Shown: one piece after another, positions 32,627 to 41,382 of the stretch
How positions within the stretch are numbered: position 1 is the stretch's first letter
Layout of the letters: each line of letters begins with the position of its first letter
Origin: BOG-908 sp963848205
GTDB taxonomy: Bacteria; Pseudomonadota; Alphaproteobacteria; Acetobacterales; Acetobacteraceae
Length of the DNA stretch: 64,000 bases
Direction of reading: 5' to 3'
NCBI GenBank assembly: GCA_963848205.1
Contig: CAWKCV010000004.1
Span: 234,819-298,818, forward strand
The notes under the pieces: model-generated
Database searches by the model: none
The model's input: the letters and a program-made list of their open reading frames with translations, nothing else
What the model was told of the DNA's origin: nothing
Made by a program: the position numbers and the translations under genes

Positions 32627-33745
32627 ATGCGCCTAGCCGCCGCCCTCATCCTCCTCGCCACCACCGCCCAAGCCGCCCCGCAAGGCTTCCTGGAGACCGT
32701 GCACCGCCACGCCACCCTTACCTCCACCGTCACCGACAACGGCGACCTCAACCCCTACGCCGTCATCGTCGCCCCCGTCACCTCCGGCCGTATCCAGAAA
32801 GACGACGTGCTGGTCGACAACTTCAACAACATCTCCAACCTGCAAGGCACCGGCACCACCATCGTCGGCTACCGCCCCAGCACGCGCGACACCTACCTCC
32901 TCGCCAAACTCCCGCAAACACTCCCCAACTGCCCCGGCGGCGTCGGCCTTACCGCTTCCATGACCATGCTCACCTCCGGCTGGATCATCGTCGGCAGCAC
33001 CCCCAGCCGCGACGGCACCACCGCCACCAAGGGCTCCGGCTGCTTCATCGTCCTCGACAGCCGCGGCCGCTTCATCACCGCCTGGTCCGGCGCCCAGATC
33101 AACGACCCCTGGGGCAATCTCGCGACCATCGACCACGGCACCACCGCCACAATCTTCGCCAGCCAGGCCGGCGACGGCCTCCCATCCCCTGCCGTCATCG
33201 ACCCCGCCACCCACCTTCCCGTCATCGTCCACAAAGCCAGCGTCCTCCGCCTCGACCTCGCCATCGCCCCCGGCCAGCCGCCCCGCATCGTCAACGAAAC
33301 CACAATCGCCACCGGCTTCGCCCAGCGCGCCGACCGCGACAATTTCCTTCTCGGCCCCACCGGCCTCGCTCTGGCCCCCGACGGCACGCTCTATGTCACC
33401 GACGGGCTGGACAACGTCATCGTCGCCATCCCCGACGCGCCCACCCGCACCACCAGCGCCGGCACGGGCCGCGTCGTCACCCAAGGCGGCCTGCTCTCCT
33501 GGCCGCTGGCCATGACGCTCACCCCGCAAGGCCACCTGCTCGTCTGCAACGGCAAAGACGGCCGCCTGGTCGAGGTTGACCCCGTCGCCGGCAGACAAAT
33601 CTACGCCCAGTGGATCAACAACGACCAGGCGCAGTCGCCCCCCGGCAACGGCGACCTGTTCGGCATCGCGATGGCGCCGGACAACAAAGGATTTTATTAC
33701 GTCATGGATGACGTCAACACGCTGATGCGCGCCAATGCCCGATAA
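32627..33745 (+). CDS. Secreted beta-propeller (NHL-type) protein
   Basis: A 372-residue secreted protein with signal peptide MRLAAALILLATTAQAA. It looks like a beta-propeller of the NHL/SMP30 type: repeated blocks such as LGPTGLALAPDGTLYVTDGLDNVIVAIPD, LSWPLAMTLTPQGHLLVCNGKDGRLVEVD and FGIAMAPDNKGFYYVMDD. Such proteins often bind ligands or act as lactonases. The last bases overlap the start of the DyP peroxidase, so the two probably act together. It also follows OprB closely. Confidence 0.75.
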   Translation: MRLAAALILLATTAQAAPQGFLETVHRHATLTSTVTDNGDLNPYAVIVAPVTSGRIQKDDVLVDNFNNISNLQGTGTTIVGYRPSTRDTYLLAKLPQTLPNCPGGVGLTASMTMLTSGWIIVGSTPSRDGTTATKGSGCFIVLDSRGRFITAWSGAQINDPWGNLATIDHGTTATIFASQAGDGLPSPAVIDPATHLPVIVHKASVLRLDLAIAPGQPPRIVNETTIATGFAQRADRDNFLLGPTGLALAPDGTLYVTDGLDNVIVAIPDAPTRTTSAGTGRVVTQGGLLSWPLAMTLTPQGHLLVCNGKDGRLVEVDPVAGRQIYAQWINNDQAQSPPGNGDLFGIAMAPDNKGFYYVMDDVNTLMRANAR

Positions 33746-35006
33746 CGGACGCCCGACGGGCGGCTGCCCGATGGCCTCCCGCCGCGCCTTCCTCGGCGCC
33801 GGCCTCACCGCGACCGCCGGCCTCGCCGCCACCGCCGCGACCCTGCGCCCCGCCGCCGCCCAGAACACCACCGTTCCCACGCCCAGCCCGGAAGTGCCCT
33901 TCCACGGCCCCCACCAGGCCGGCATCACCACGCCCCAGCAGGCCCACACCTACTTCGCCGCCTTCGACGTCACCGCCACCACCCGCGCCGAACTCGCGGC
34001 CCTTCTCGCCACATGGACGCAAGCCGCGGCCCGCCTGACCGCCGGCCAACCCGCCGACCCCGCCGATTCCGGCGATACGCTCGGCATGGCCCCCGCCCGC
34101 CTCACCCTCACCTTCGGCTTCGGCCCCACCCTCTTTATCCGGAATGGCCAGGACCGCTTCGGCCTCGCCGCCCACCGCCCGCCGGCACTGGCCGACCTCC
34201 CCATTTTCACCGGCGACCAACTCCAGCCGCCACGCACCGGCGGCGATCTCAGCATCCAGGCCTGCGCCGAAGACCCGCAAACCGCCTTCCACGCCGTCCG
34301 CCAACTCGCCCGCCTCGCCTACGGCGCCGCCACCCCACGCTGGGTGCAAGCCGGCTTCATCCCCCAGCCCGACGCCCAAACCCCACGCAACCTCATGGGC
34401 TTCCGGGACGGCAGCAACAATCCGAACCCCACCCGCCCGGACGACATGGACAGCGTCGTCTGGGCCGGCGCCGAAGGCCCCGCCTGGATGGCAGGCGGCA
34501 GCTATCTCGTTGCCCGACGCATACGAATTGCGCTAGAACACTGGGACCGCACACCCGTCTCGTTCCAGGAGCAAACTTTCGGCCGCACCAAAGCCGCCGG
34601 CGCCCCGCTTGCCACCCATACCAGGCCGGCCGCCGAACACACCCCACCCGATCTCGGCGCCGCCGACGCCGACGGCAACCCGCTCATCCCGGACGGCGCC
34701 CATATCCGCCTCGCCGCCGCTCCCACACCAGCCGCCCGCATCTTCCGCCGCGGCTACAGCTACAACGACGGCATCAGCTTCACCGCCGAACGCTGGCCCC
34801 CCTGGCGCCAAGCCATGGAATACGACTCAGGCCTCCTCTTCCTGGCCTACCAGAAAGACCCCCGCACCCAATTCACCCCCCTCTTCGCCCGCATGGCCAA
34901 ACTCGACATGCTCAACCAATTCGTCACCCACACCGGCAGCGCCCTCTTCGCCATACCGCCCGGCGTGAAGCCAGGCGAGATGATCGGACAAAAGCTTTTC
35001 ACCTAA
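33735..35006 (+). CDS. Dye-decolorizing peroxidase (DyP, EfeB-like)
   Basis: A 423-residue secreted heme peroxidase. A Tat-type leader (SRRAFLGAGLTATAGLAATAAT) directs it folded to the periplasm. The DyP motif is GFRDGSNNPNP near residue 222, with the catalytic Asp. A heme-ligand His candidate lies in IPDGAHIRLAA, and a conserved Arg follows in FRRGYSYNDG. EfeB proteins remove iron from heme or oxidise dyes. The usual EfeU and EfeO partners are absent here. The start overlaps the end of the propeller gene by 11 bp. The repeat arm copy 9 follows the stop. Confidence 0.88.
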   Translation: MPDNGRPTGGCPMASRRAFLGAGLTATAGLAATAATLRPAAAQNTTVPTPSPEVPFHGPHQAGITTPQQAHTYFAAFDVTATTRAELAALLATWTQAAARLTAGQPADPADSGDTLGMAPARLTLTFGFGPTLFIRNGQDRFGLAAHRPPALADLPIFTGDQLQPPRTGGDLSIQACAEDPQTAFHAVRQLARLAYGAATPRWVQAGFIPQPDAQTPRNLMGFRDGSNNPNPTRPDDMDSVVWAGAEGPAWMAGGSYLVARRIRIALEHWDRTPVSFQEQTFGRTKAAGAPLATHTRPAAEHTPPDLGAADADGNPLIPDGAHIRLAAAPTPAARIFRRGYSYNDGISFTAERWPPWRQAMEYDSGLLFLAYQKDPRTQFTPLFARMAKLDMLNQFVTHTGSALFAIPPGVKPGEMIGQKLFT

Positions 35007-35010
35007 GAAA

Positions 35011-35054
35011 GGAAGCAGTCCTTTTTTGAAAAAAAGGACCAAAAAACTTTTGCT
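35011..35054 (+). repeat. 3'-end element, copy 9 (single arm)
   Basis: GGAAGCAGTCC, TTTTTTGAAAAAAA, GGACC and AAAAAACTTTTGCT, four bases after the DyP stop. It lies between DyP and the convergent GH128-like gene and is one of the closest matches to the consensus. Confidence 0.95.
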
Positions 35055-35100
35055 ATTTAGCAGCTGCGGTTCGCTTATATTCCTGAACGCCGTGACGCGC

Positions 35101-36000
35101 TCACTTCCCCGGCAGCGACACATACAACGCCCCAAGTGGCGACAAAACCCCAGAACCAGCCTCGAACAAACTCGTAAAATGCGGATCCGGACTTACCCGC
35201 CCGGTAAACCAGGCATACCGAAACACATCGCCGCGTGCCTCGCAGATCGCCACCAGTTCCGTCATCTGCGCCTCCTGCTTGGCCAGACTGTCGATCTGCG
35301 CCCCATCCGCCTGATTGTGCCAATTCGCGAACTCGCTCACCCAAATCCGCTTGCCATACCTGTCCAGCCGCGCCAGTTGCGTGTCCAGCCCGTAATCGTA
35401 CCAATGAAACCCAAGATAATCGACCCGCGGCTTCCGCCCGCCATGCGCCGCCTCATACGCCGCATAAAAAGCATCCAGCCAAACAACCGGATCTTCATAA
35501 CCCGGCATCGTCCCCCAGGTGATCTGAGGCCCAACTATCTGCACATGCGCCGCCGCCGCCACCACCTCATAACGCGGCCACAACGCAGCCGCCTGCTGCG
35601 GCGTCACATCCGACTGCCCCACCAGATTCGGCTCGTTCAGCACCATCAGATACCGGATCGTCGGATTACCCGCGAGAAACGCCTCCACCCGCGCCGCATC
35701 GAAATCGAAATTCCAAAGCATCGGCAAGTAATCGACGTGAAATCGCGCGTGATAATCGGCCGGCAACGCCGCGTTCGGCGCAGCACCCCAATCATACCAC
35801 CAAGTCACCCCACGCGAGAGCGCGGCCAAATCCGCCAGCGAAGCCACGTCATACGCGACGCCGCGCTTAGAACTCTTTGCCCACGCATTCGAATTGCCGA
35901 GCAGGACAACGCCCGCCAATCCCAGGGCACCCGACAGCCTGAGCAAAAGTCTTCTGCGTCTTCTCTCCAGAAACGAAGACTCCTCCTCCTGCACTCTCAA
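35101..36000 (-). CDS. Glycoside hydrolase GH128-like (Asl1 family)
   Basis: A 299-residue secreted hydrolase of the Asl1/GH128 type, a beta-glucanase family. LMVLNEPNLVGQ carries the acid/base Glu (NEP). WVSEFANW carries the nucleophile Glu, and VDYLGFHWYDYG the typical barrel strand. A signal-anchor region (LSGALGLAGVVLLGNSNAWA) follows an odd N-terminus (SSFLERRRRRLLLR) that is encoded by the repeat arm copy 10. I give the longest form. A TTG at 35946 inside the repeat would give a cleaner leader. It follows the Pro-rich gene with a TTGA overlap. Confidence 0.75.
   Translation of the reverse strand: MRVQEEESSFLERRRRRLLLRLSGALGLAGVVLLGNSNAWAKSSKRGVAYDVASLADLAALSRGVTWWYDWGAAPNAALPADYHARFHVDYLPMLWNFDFDAARVEAFLAGNPTIRYLMVLNEPNLVGQSDVTPQQAAALWPRYEVVAAAAHVQIVGPQITWGTMPGYEDPVVWLDAFYAAYEAAHGGRKPRVDYLGFHWYDYGLDTQLARLDRYGKRIWVSEFANWHNQADGAQIDSLAKQEAQMTELVAICEARGDVFRYAWFTGRVSPDPHFTSLFEAGSGVLSPLGALYVSLPGK
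35941..35993 (-). repeat. 3'-end element, copy 10 (single arm, inside a gene start)
   Basis: On the minus strand this is GGAGGAGTCTTC, GTTTCTGGAGAGAA, GACGCAGAAGACTTTTGCT. It begins four bases after the Pro-rich protein's stop and runs into the N-terminal codons of the GH128-like gene. It is more diverged than most copies, with several hairpin pairs broken. Confidence 0.7.
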
Positions 36001-36143
36001 ACCGCCGGCACCGGCTCCGACAAAGGCGGCATCTGAATATCGGGCGCATCCCCACCCGGCAGTTGGCCAGGCGAAGGCGAAGGCGGCACCACCGGCGGCA
36101 CAGGCGGCATCACCGGCTCAGGTGCAGTCTGGGCATATATCAT
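35997..36143 (-). CDS. Short proline-rich protein
   Basis: A 48-residue open frame (MIYAQTAPEPVMPPVPPVVPPSPSPGQLPGG...) whose ATG overlaps the SDR stop codon (ATGA). About a third of the residues are proline. There is no signal peptide or cysteine. It may be translated by coupling from the SDR gene. Its end overlaps the TTG of the GH128-like gene (TTGA). I infer no function. Confidence 0.5.
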   Translation of the reverse strand: MIYAQTAPEPVMPPVPPVVPPSPSPGQLPGGDAPDIQMPPLSEPVPAV

Positions 36144-37009
36144 CCGTTGATCACCGATCCACCATTGGGGTGCAAAACCTGCCCCGTCATATAAGACGCA
36201 TCGTCGCTCGCCAGAAATATGTAGCAAGGTGCCACCTCATCCGGCTGCCCCGGCCGCTTCATCGGCACCGCATCGCCATGCTTCTCCGTCTTTTCCGCCG
36301 GGTAGCTCGCCGGTATCAGCGGCGTCCAGATCGGCCCGGGTGCCACCGCATTCACCCGTATCTTCCGTTCCACCAGCTGCATCGCCAGGCTGCGCGTGAA
36401 CGCCACGATCGCGCCCTTCGTCGCCGCATAATCCACCTGCTCCGGTGACCCCTTGTACGCGGTCACGGACGTCGTGTTGATGATCGCCGTATTCTCGCCC
36501 ATGTGCGGCAACGCCGCTTTTGTCAGCCAGAAATAGCCAAGGATATTCGTGCGAAATGTCTTCTCGACAAGATCGTCATCGATCTGCTCGAAATTCTCGC
36601 ACAGATGCTGCTCGGCCGCATTGTTCACCAGAATGTCGATGCGCCCGAACTCGCCCACCACCCGGCCCACCAGATGCGGCGCGAAATCCCGGTTGCCGAT
36701 ATCCCCAGGCACGCTCAACGCGCGCCGCCCCTCCGCCTCGATCAGCCTTACCGTCTCGGCTGCATCCTCCCGTTCATCGAGCCAGGTGATCGCGACGTCC
36801 GCACCCTCTTTCGCAAAGCCCACGGCTACAGCACGCCCGATCCCGGAATCACCGCCGCTGACCAGCGCCACGCGCCCCGCCAGCCTACCCGCGGCGCGAT
36901 ACCGCTCCATGCTGGATTGCGGCCGCGGCTCCATCGCCGCTTCGCTCCCCGGCTGATGCGCCTGGCTCTGCGGTGCGGGTTCGATCTCGTCGGGCATGGT
37001 TTCACTCAT
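36140..37009 (-). CDS. SDR-family oxidoreductase (YghA-like)
   Basis: A 289-residue short-chain dehydrogenase. The cofactor loop is ALVSGGDSGIGRAVAVGFA (about residues 48-66). NNAAEQ follows. The catalytic region is the Ser in INTTSVTAY and the Tyr-Lys pair in VDYAATKGA. RPGQPDEVAPCYIFLASDDASYMTGQVLHPNGG is typical of the YghA/YkzZ group of general stress oxidoreductases. It begins on the stop of EcsC (overlap ATGA) in the same operon and ends on the start of the Pro-rich protein. Confidence 0.9.
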   Translation of the reverse strand: MSETMPDEIEPAPQSQAHQPGSEAAMEPRPQSSMERYRAAGRLAGRVALVSGGDSGIGRAVAVGFAKEGADVAITWLDEREDAAETVRLIEAEGRRALSVPGDIGNRDFAPHLVGRVVGEFGRIDILVNNAAEQHLCENFEQIDDDLVEKTFRTNILGYFWLTKAALPHMGENTAIINTTSVTAYKGSPEQVDYAATKGAIVAFTRSLAMQLVERKIRVNAVAPGPIWTPLIPASYPAEKTEKHGDAVPMKRPGQPDEVAPCYIFLASDDASYMTGQVLHPNGGSVING

Positions 37010-37830
37010 GCGGCTGAAAACGACACATCGCCCTCCTGGTTCAATGCCCGCCCCGCCGCCGCCTGCACGACGTCGCGACCATGCACGCGCTCAAGCCGGC
37101 AAATCGTGAAATGCGCCACCGCCAGACTGCGATAATGCTCCAGGAATGCCGCGTTCAACGAGGCGCCCGCCAGCGCACCGGCAATCGGCACCGCCTGCAA
37201 ACTCAGCTTCTCACCCAACACAAATCCATACCGGCCCGCCACTTCGCCGATCAGCCGCGAGAATGCCTGCCCCTGAAACGCCAGCCGCGCCGAATAATAA
37301 CTCAGATCGTTATTGTCGGTCTCGCCCTCGGCCCGCAGCGCAAACACTTCCAGGCATGCCCGCCGTGCATCCTCACCGCTCAAATCCTCGCCCTGCAGAT
37401 GCGCCGCCCGTGCAATTTCGCGCATGATCGCCAGTGTCGTGAACGTCGCATCCGGCAAAAACCCAGGCAGCCCCACAAACCCGCTCAACGCGCCCGACGC
37501 CACTACCGCCACCCGTGCAAACGCCGTCGCGCGCTCCGGCGTCCGCTCATCAAGCCGCAATATCGCCACGTCGTACGCACGCGACAACGCGGCCTCCGCC
37601 ACCCAGGTCAGCCGCGTCGGCATCAAATCGCCCAGGCCCAGCCGCTCCAGCCCGAACCGCCCGGCCATGCGCGCAGCACCCCCCGCCATGTCCGCCATCC
37701 GCACCAGCAAGCCCCGCCCGCGCTCGATCCGCGCCAGTGCCGCCTGCAACTCCGCTCGCTCGTTCACGCCCAGTGGCAGCGTTGCCACAGCGTTTTGCGT
37801 AGAGCCCTGTAACTGTTCACTCATCGCCAA
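37006..37830 (-). CDS. EcsC family protein
   Basis: A 274-residue protein of the EcsC family, named after a Bacillus ABC-operon protein of unclear function. Features include DERTPERATAFARVAVVASGALSGFVGLPGFLPDATFTTLAIMREIARAAHLQGEDLS and GRYGFVLGEKLSLQAVPIAGALAGASLNAAFLEHYRSLAVAHF. A glycine-rich helix near residues 105-125 suggests membrane association. Its stop overlaps the SDR start, so it is co-translated and possibly stress-related. Confidence 0.85.
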   Translation of the reverse strand: MAMSEQLQGSTQNAVATLPLGVNERAELQAALARIERGRGLLVRMADMAGGAARMAGRFGLERLGLGDLMPTRLTWVAEAALSRAYDVAILRLDERTPERATAFARVAVVASGALSGFVGLPGFLPDATFTTLAIMREIARAAHLQGEDLSGEDARRACLEVFALRAEGETDNNDLSYYSARLAFQGQAFSRLIGEVAGRYGFVLGEKLSLQAVPIAGALAGASLNAAFLEHYRSLAVAHFTICRLERVHGRDVVQAAAGRALNQEGDVSFSAA

Positions 37831-37907
37831 GCGCCCCCAGGTTCCACATCAATCCACAGGCACCAACGCTTCACGCGCCGTTTCGCTGCGCCCAAACTGC
37901 TGGCCTG

Positions 37908-39395
37908 ATGACGAATATCGACTCGCCCCTCCTCGGCCTCTCCCAGCGCATGCCGCCCTCCAACCTCGCCGCCGAACAGGCGCTGCTGGGCGCGCTGCTC
38001 TCCAACAACCGCGCCTACGACCGCGTCAGCGAGTTCCTGCAAGCCGCGCACTTCGCCGACTCCGTGCACGCGCGCATCTACCAATCCATCTCCCGCCGCA
38101 TCGAAGCGAGCCAGATCGCCGACCCGGTCACGTTGCGCGCGGAATTCGAACATTCAGGCCTGCTCGAAGAAGTCGGCGGCACCGCCTACCTCGCCCAGCT
38201 CCTCGGCGCCATGGTCGGCATCATCAATGCACGCGACTACGGCCAGGCCATCTACGATTCCTGGATACGCCGGCAGCTGATCGATATCGGCGAGACCGTC
38301 GTCAACCAGGCCTTCACCCCCGAACCCGATCTCGACGGCACCAAACAGATCGAGCTCGCCGAACAATCCCTCTTCGACCTCGCCACACACGGCACCAGCG
38401 ACACCAAAATGATGTCGTTCAGCACCGCACTCGCCCACGCCATCACCAACGCCGAAAAAGCGTTCCAGCAACAAGGCGGCGTCTCAGGCCTGTCCACGGG
38501 CCTGCGCGATCTCGACAAGAAAACCGGCGGCCTGCACCCCTCCGACCTGCTCATCCTCGCCGGCCGCCCCGGCATGGGCAAAACCGCGCTCGCCACCAAG
38601 ATCGCTTTCGGCGCCGCCGAAAGCATGATGGAAAACGCCCGCCTCGCCGACCCCGATGCCGTGGCGCGCAACTCCGTCGTCATCTTCTCCCTTGAGATGA
38701 GCGCCGAACAACTCGCCAACCGCCTGCTCTCCGAAGAATCCCGCGTCTCCAGCGACCGTATCCGCCGCGGCGAAATCGGCGAACGCGACTTCGCCAAATT
38801 CGTCAGCGTGTCGAAAAAACTCCAGCATCTGCCTCTGTTCATCGACGACACCCCCGCCATCACCCTCTCCGCCCTCCGCACCCGCTGCCGCCGCCTGCAA
38901 CGCACGAAAGGCCTCGGCCTCATCGTCATCGACTACCTCCAGCTCATGCGCCCCTCGGCCGGCACCAAATCCGAAAGCCGCGTGCTCGAAATCAGCATGA
39001 TCACACAAGGTCTCAAAGCGCTTGCCAAGGAACTCAAAGTTCCCGTATTAGCACTCAGCCAATTGTCGCGCGCCGTCGAAAGCCGCGAGGACAAACGCCC
39101 CCAACTCTCCGACCTGCGTGAATCCGGCTCCATCGAACAGGACGCCGACGCCGTCATGTTCGTCTACCGCGACGAATACTACCTCCAGCAACGCGCCCCC
39201 AAACAAATGGCGTTCGACAACGAGGAAAAATTCCAGAACGCGCTGGAAAAATGGCAACGCGACATGGAGCTCGTCCACAACAAGGCGGAATTGCTCCTGG
39301 AAAAGCAGCGCCATGGGCCGACCGGGAAGATCGATTTATTCTTCGAAGGCGAATTCACGCGCTTTGCGGACTTGGATACGGTGCATGAGGGGTAA
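37908..39395 (+). CDS. dnaB: Replicative DNA helicase DnaB
   Basis: A 495-residue hexameric helicase that unwinds DNA at the fork. The N-terminal primase-interacting domain (about 15-125) starts with MPPSNLAAEQALLGALL. The RecA-type motor has Walker A GRPGMGKTALATKI near residue 222, motif H1a/H2 region VVIFSLEMSAEQ and GLIVIDYLQLM, and motif H4 SRAVESREDKRPQLSDLRESGSIEQDAD. It is a normal, full-length helicase and not flanked by rplI here. A repeat arm begins right at its stop codon and faces another from xthA. Confidence 0.97.
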   Translation: MTNIDSPLLGLSQRMPPSNLAAEQALLGALLSNNRAYDRVSEFLQAAHFADSVHARIYQSISRRIEASQIADPVTLRAEFEHSGLLEEVGGTAYLAQLLGAMVGIINARDYGQAIYDSWIRRQLIDIGETVVNQAFTPEPDLDGTKQIELAEQSLFDLATHGTSDTKMMSFSTALAHAITNAEKAFQQQGGVSGLSTGLRDLDKKTGGLHPSDLLILAGRPGMGKTALATKIAFGAAESMMENARLADPDAVARNSVVIFSLEMSAEQLANRLLSEESRVSSDRIRRGEIGERDFAKFVSVSKKLQHLPLFIDDTPAITLSALRTRCRRLQRTKGLGLIVIDYLQLMRPSAGTKSESRVLEISMITQGLKALAKELKVPVLALSQLSRAVESREDKRPQLSDLRESGSIEQDADAVMFVYRDEYYLQQRAPKQMAFDNEEKFQNALEKWQRDMELVHNKAELLLEKQRHGPTGKIDLFFEGEFTRFADLDTVHEG

Positions 39396-39593
39396 GGAAG
39401 GAAGCAGTCCTTTTTTGAAAAAAGGACCAAAAAACTTTCACCCATCAGCGGTTTGGTTTTCGGGCTGGGTGTTTGCATGTGAGGCCTTGGCCTGCATGTA
39501 TTTTCCCGGCCTCCGTTAGGCCAAACTGTTCGCTTTGGCTCACATCGGCCTTGCCTCGCTTTTAATCCTTTTCTAAAAAAGAGGACTGCTTCC
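39396..39593 (+). repeat. 3'-end element, copy 11 (wide inverted pair between convergent genes)
   Basis: The left arm GGAAGGAAGCAGTCC, hairpin, GGACC and AAAAAACTTTCA follows the dnaB TAA with no gap. The right arm, read on the minus strand, is GGAAGCAGTCC, TCTTTTTTAGAAAA, GGATT and begins directly after the xthA TGA. The ~117-bp middle (39440-39555) is not an arm. Each arm serves its own gene in a convergent pair. Confidence 0.9.
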
Positions 39594-40367
39594 TCACGCT
39601 CCCAACTCCACCCAGGCCGGCGCGTGGTCGCTCGCCCCCGCTTCCCCCCGCACCCACCGGTCCACCCCGCCGCCCACCAGCCGCCCCGCCAGAGCGGGGC
39701 TCAGCAACAGATGATCCAGCCGCATCCCCGCATCCCGTCCCCAACTCTCCCGCAAATAGCTCCAGAAAGTATAACACCGCTCCTCCGGATGCAGCGCCCG
39801 CAACGCATCCACGAACCCCACCTCCACCAATCGCCGATACGCCGCCCGCGCCTGCGGCCGCAGCAACGCGTTGCGCGCCCACGACCGTGTCGAGTAGATA
39901 TCGAAATCCGTCGGCACCACATTATAGTCGCCCGCCAGCATCACCGGCAGCCCGGTCGCCATCAGCTCGGCAGCATGCGCAATCAGCCGTTCGAACCAGG
40001 CCAACTTGTAGGTAAATTTCGGCCCCGGCCAAGGATTGCCATTGGGCAGATACAGGCACCCGATCAGGACGCCGGCTACCGCCGCCTCGATATACCGCGC
40101 CTGGCTGTCGCTCGCGTCCCCCGGCAGCACCCCGCGTGTCAGAACCGGCTCGGCACCCCGCGCCAAAATCGCCACCCCGTTCCACCGCGCCTGCCCGCGC
40201 CACACCGCCCCGTAACCCGCGTCCTGCAACGCCCGGACCGGAAACGCACGATCCTCCGCCTTGCATTCCTGCAGACAAACCGCGTCAGGCTTGGCCACCG
40301 CCAGCCAACCAAGCAAGTTCGGCAAACGCTTATTGATGTCGTTAATGTTGAACGACGCAACCCTCAT
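39594..40367 (-). CDS. xth: Exodeoxyribonuclease III
   Basis: A 257-residue endonuclease/exonuclease/phosphatase fold enzyme that repairs abasic sites and trims 3' blocks. It has MRVASFNINDINKRLPNLLGWL, the catalytic Glu in VCLQECKAED, LAGDYNVVPTDFD, the RLDHLLLSP segment, and the closing SDHAPAWVEL with the conserved His. Length and order of motifs match ExoIII. It is convergent with dnaB and upstream of no gene in the same operon. The CHAP gene precedes it on the same strand with a repeat arm between. Confidence 0.95.
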   Translation of the reverse strand: MRVASFNINDINKRLPNLLGWLAVAKPDAVCLQECKAEDRAFPVRALQDAGYGAVWRGQARWNGVAILARGAEPVLTRGVLPGDASDSQARYIEAAVAGVLIGCLYLPNGNPWPGPKFTYKLAWFERLIAHAAELMATGLPVMLAGDYNVVPTDFDIYSTRSWARNALLRPQARAAYRRLVEVGFVDALRALHPEERCYTFWSYLRESWGRDAGMRLDHLLLSPALAGRLVGGGVDRWVRGEAGASDHAPAWVELGA

Positions 40368-40376
40368 CGCGGCACA

Positions 40377-40433
40377 CGCGACAGCAGAGCAAAAGTCTTC
40401 TGCTTCTTTTCTTCAGAAAAGAAGAACCCTTGC
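40377..40433 (-). repeat. 3'-end element, copy 12 (single arm, TTC/GAA stem)
   Basis: On the minus strand this is GCAAGGGTTC, TTCTTTTCTGAAGAAAAGAA, then GCAGAAGACTTTTGCTC, then GCTGTCGCG. It begins right after the CHAP gene's TAA and ends shortly upstream of xth. The stem is a perfect AT-rich inverted repeat of the TTC/GAA type. Confidence 0.9.
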
Positions 40434-41150
40434 TTACTTCAGCTCCCGATTAGGCGCGTCAAACGACAATCCAGGCACCCGCAAATCCAGCGGCCGCTCC
40501 GGCGCCTCGGCCACCTCCAGCTCCACCGCATGCCGGCGATGCGTCACCCGCAAATCCGCCGGCGCCGGCTCCAGATCGGGCATCGGCGCATGCGTCAGGT
40601 TGGCCTGCATCACCCCGCCATCGGCCCGCGGATAGATGAACCCGTGCGTCGGATAGATGCTGCCGAACGCCCCGCCATGGCCCAACTGCACCCGCACCGC
40701 GGACCAGTCATTCTCTTCGGACACGTCCTTGACCTCGATATCGCGCGAGATCCCCCGGCTGCCCCAATGGCTCTGATCGATGACGATCGTCCGGCTATCC
40801 TCGATGCCGGAGACGACGGCCACATGGCCCAGCGGCATCCGGTCGTTCGGGCGGAAGGCGAGCACACTGCCCTGCTCCGGCCGGCTGCCGCGCTGATACA
40901 CTCCGGCCGCCCGCCCCCACCAGTCACGCGCATTGCCGGAAATGTCGATCCCGGCATCGTATTTCGCAAACGCCACGCACTGGATCACCCGGGCCCCGCC
41001 GACGCTGGCTGTGTGATGATAATAGCCGCCCTGAACCGGGTTCATCAGCCGGTGATGCCGGCCGTGGGCCGCCGCCTGACTGATGCAAGAGGCCACAACC
41101 ATCGCAACCAAAGCGTTCAACGCCGTCGTTTTGTTCGCCAAACCGGACAT
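40434..41150 (-). CDS. Secreted CHAP-domain amidase/peptidase
   Basis: About 238 residues. The start was chosen for the GGGGGG-type site upstream and for the leader MSGLANKTTALNALVAMVVASCISQAAA. The CHAP domain (peptidoglycan amidase/endopeptidase) has the catalytic Cys in VIQCVAFAKYDAGID near residue 60, and the His in LGHVAVVSGIEDS. WWGRAAGVYQRGSRPEQGSVLAFRP is a typical central segment. The C-terminus is polar. It is probably a cell-wall enzyme. A TGTCA/TGACA palindrome lies just upstream. Confidence 0.82.
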   Translation of the reverse strand: MSGLANKTTALNALVAMVVASCISQAAAHGRHHRLMNPVQGGYYHHTASVGGARVIQCVAFAKYDAGIDISGNARDWWGRAAGVYQRGSRPEQGSVLAFRPNDRMPLGHVAVVSGIEDSRTIVIDQSHWGSRGISRDIEVKDVSEENDWSAVRVQLGHGGAFGSIYPTHGFIYPRADGGVMQANLTHAPMPDLEPAPADLRVTHRRHAVELEVAEAPERPLDLRVPGLSFDAPNRELK

Positions 41151-41163
41151 AAGCCCCCCGAGA

Positions 41164-41179
41164 GTGTCAGCTATGTGAC
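41164..41179. promoter_or_regulatory. Inverted repeat TGTCA-GCTATG-TGACA upstream of the CHAP gene
   Basis: A 16-bp palindrome 14 bp upstream of the CHAP start codon. A close relative (TGTCAGCTATTCTGACA) occurs at 46559-46575 after tyrC. Shared half-sites TGTCA and TGACA suggest a regulator binding site, but with only two copies it may be chance. Confidence 0.35.
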
Positions 41180-41382
41180 AAACTCGGTAACAACGGCTTT
41201 GCAACCCTGGCAACAGTTTCCATCACAGCTCGGCGATATTCTCCACGATTAGCCACGTACGCACTGTGTATTACTGCCGAAATAAGGACTGGGGTCCTAA
41301 AAACCGCAGAAATTCACCATTTGAAACAGTGTGTAATTTCCGCGTGGACTTTCAGCCGCATCGTGGCCCGTATGCAACATGC
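41180..41382. other. Lower-GC intergenic stretch between RidA and the CHAP gene
   Basis: About 200 bases without a gene. It is richer in A and T than the flanking genes and contains AGGACTGGGGTCCT, a short hairpin near 41286. The upstream half probably holds the CHAP promoter. Nothing else was recognised. Confidence 0.4.
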
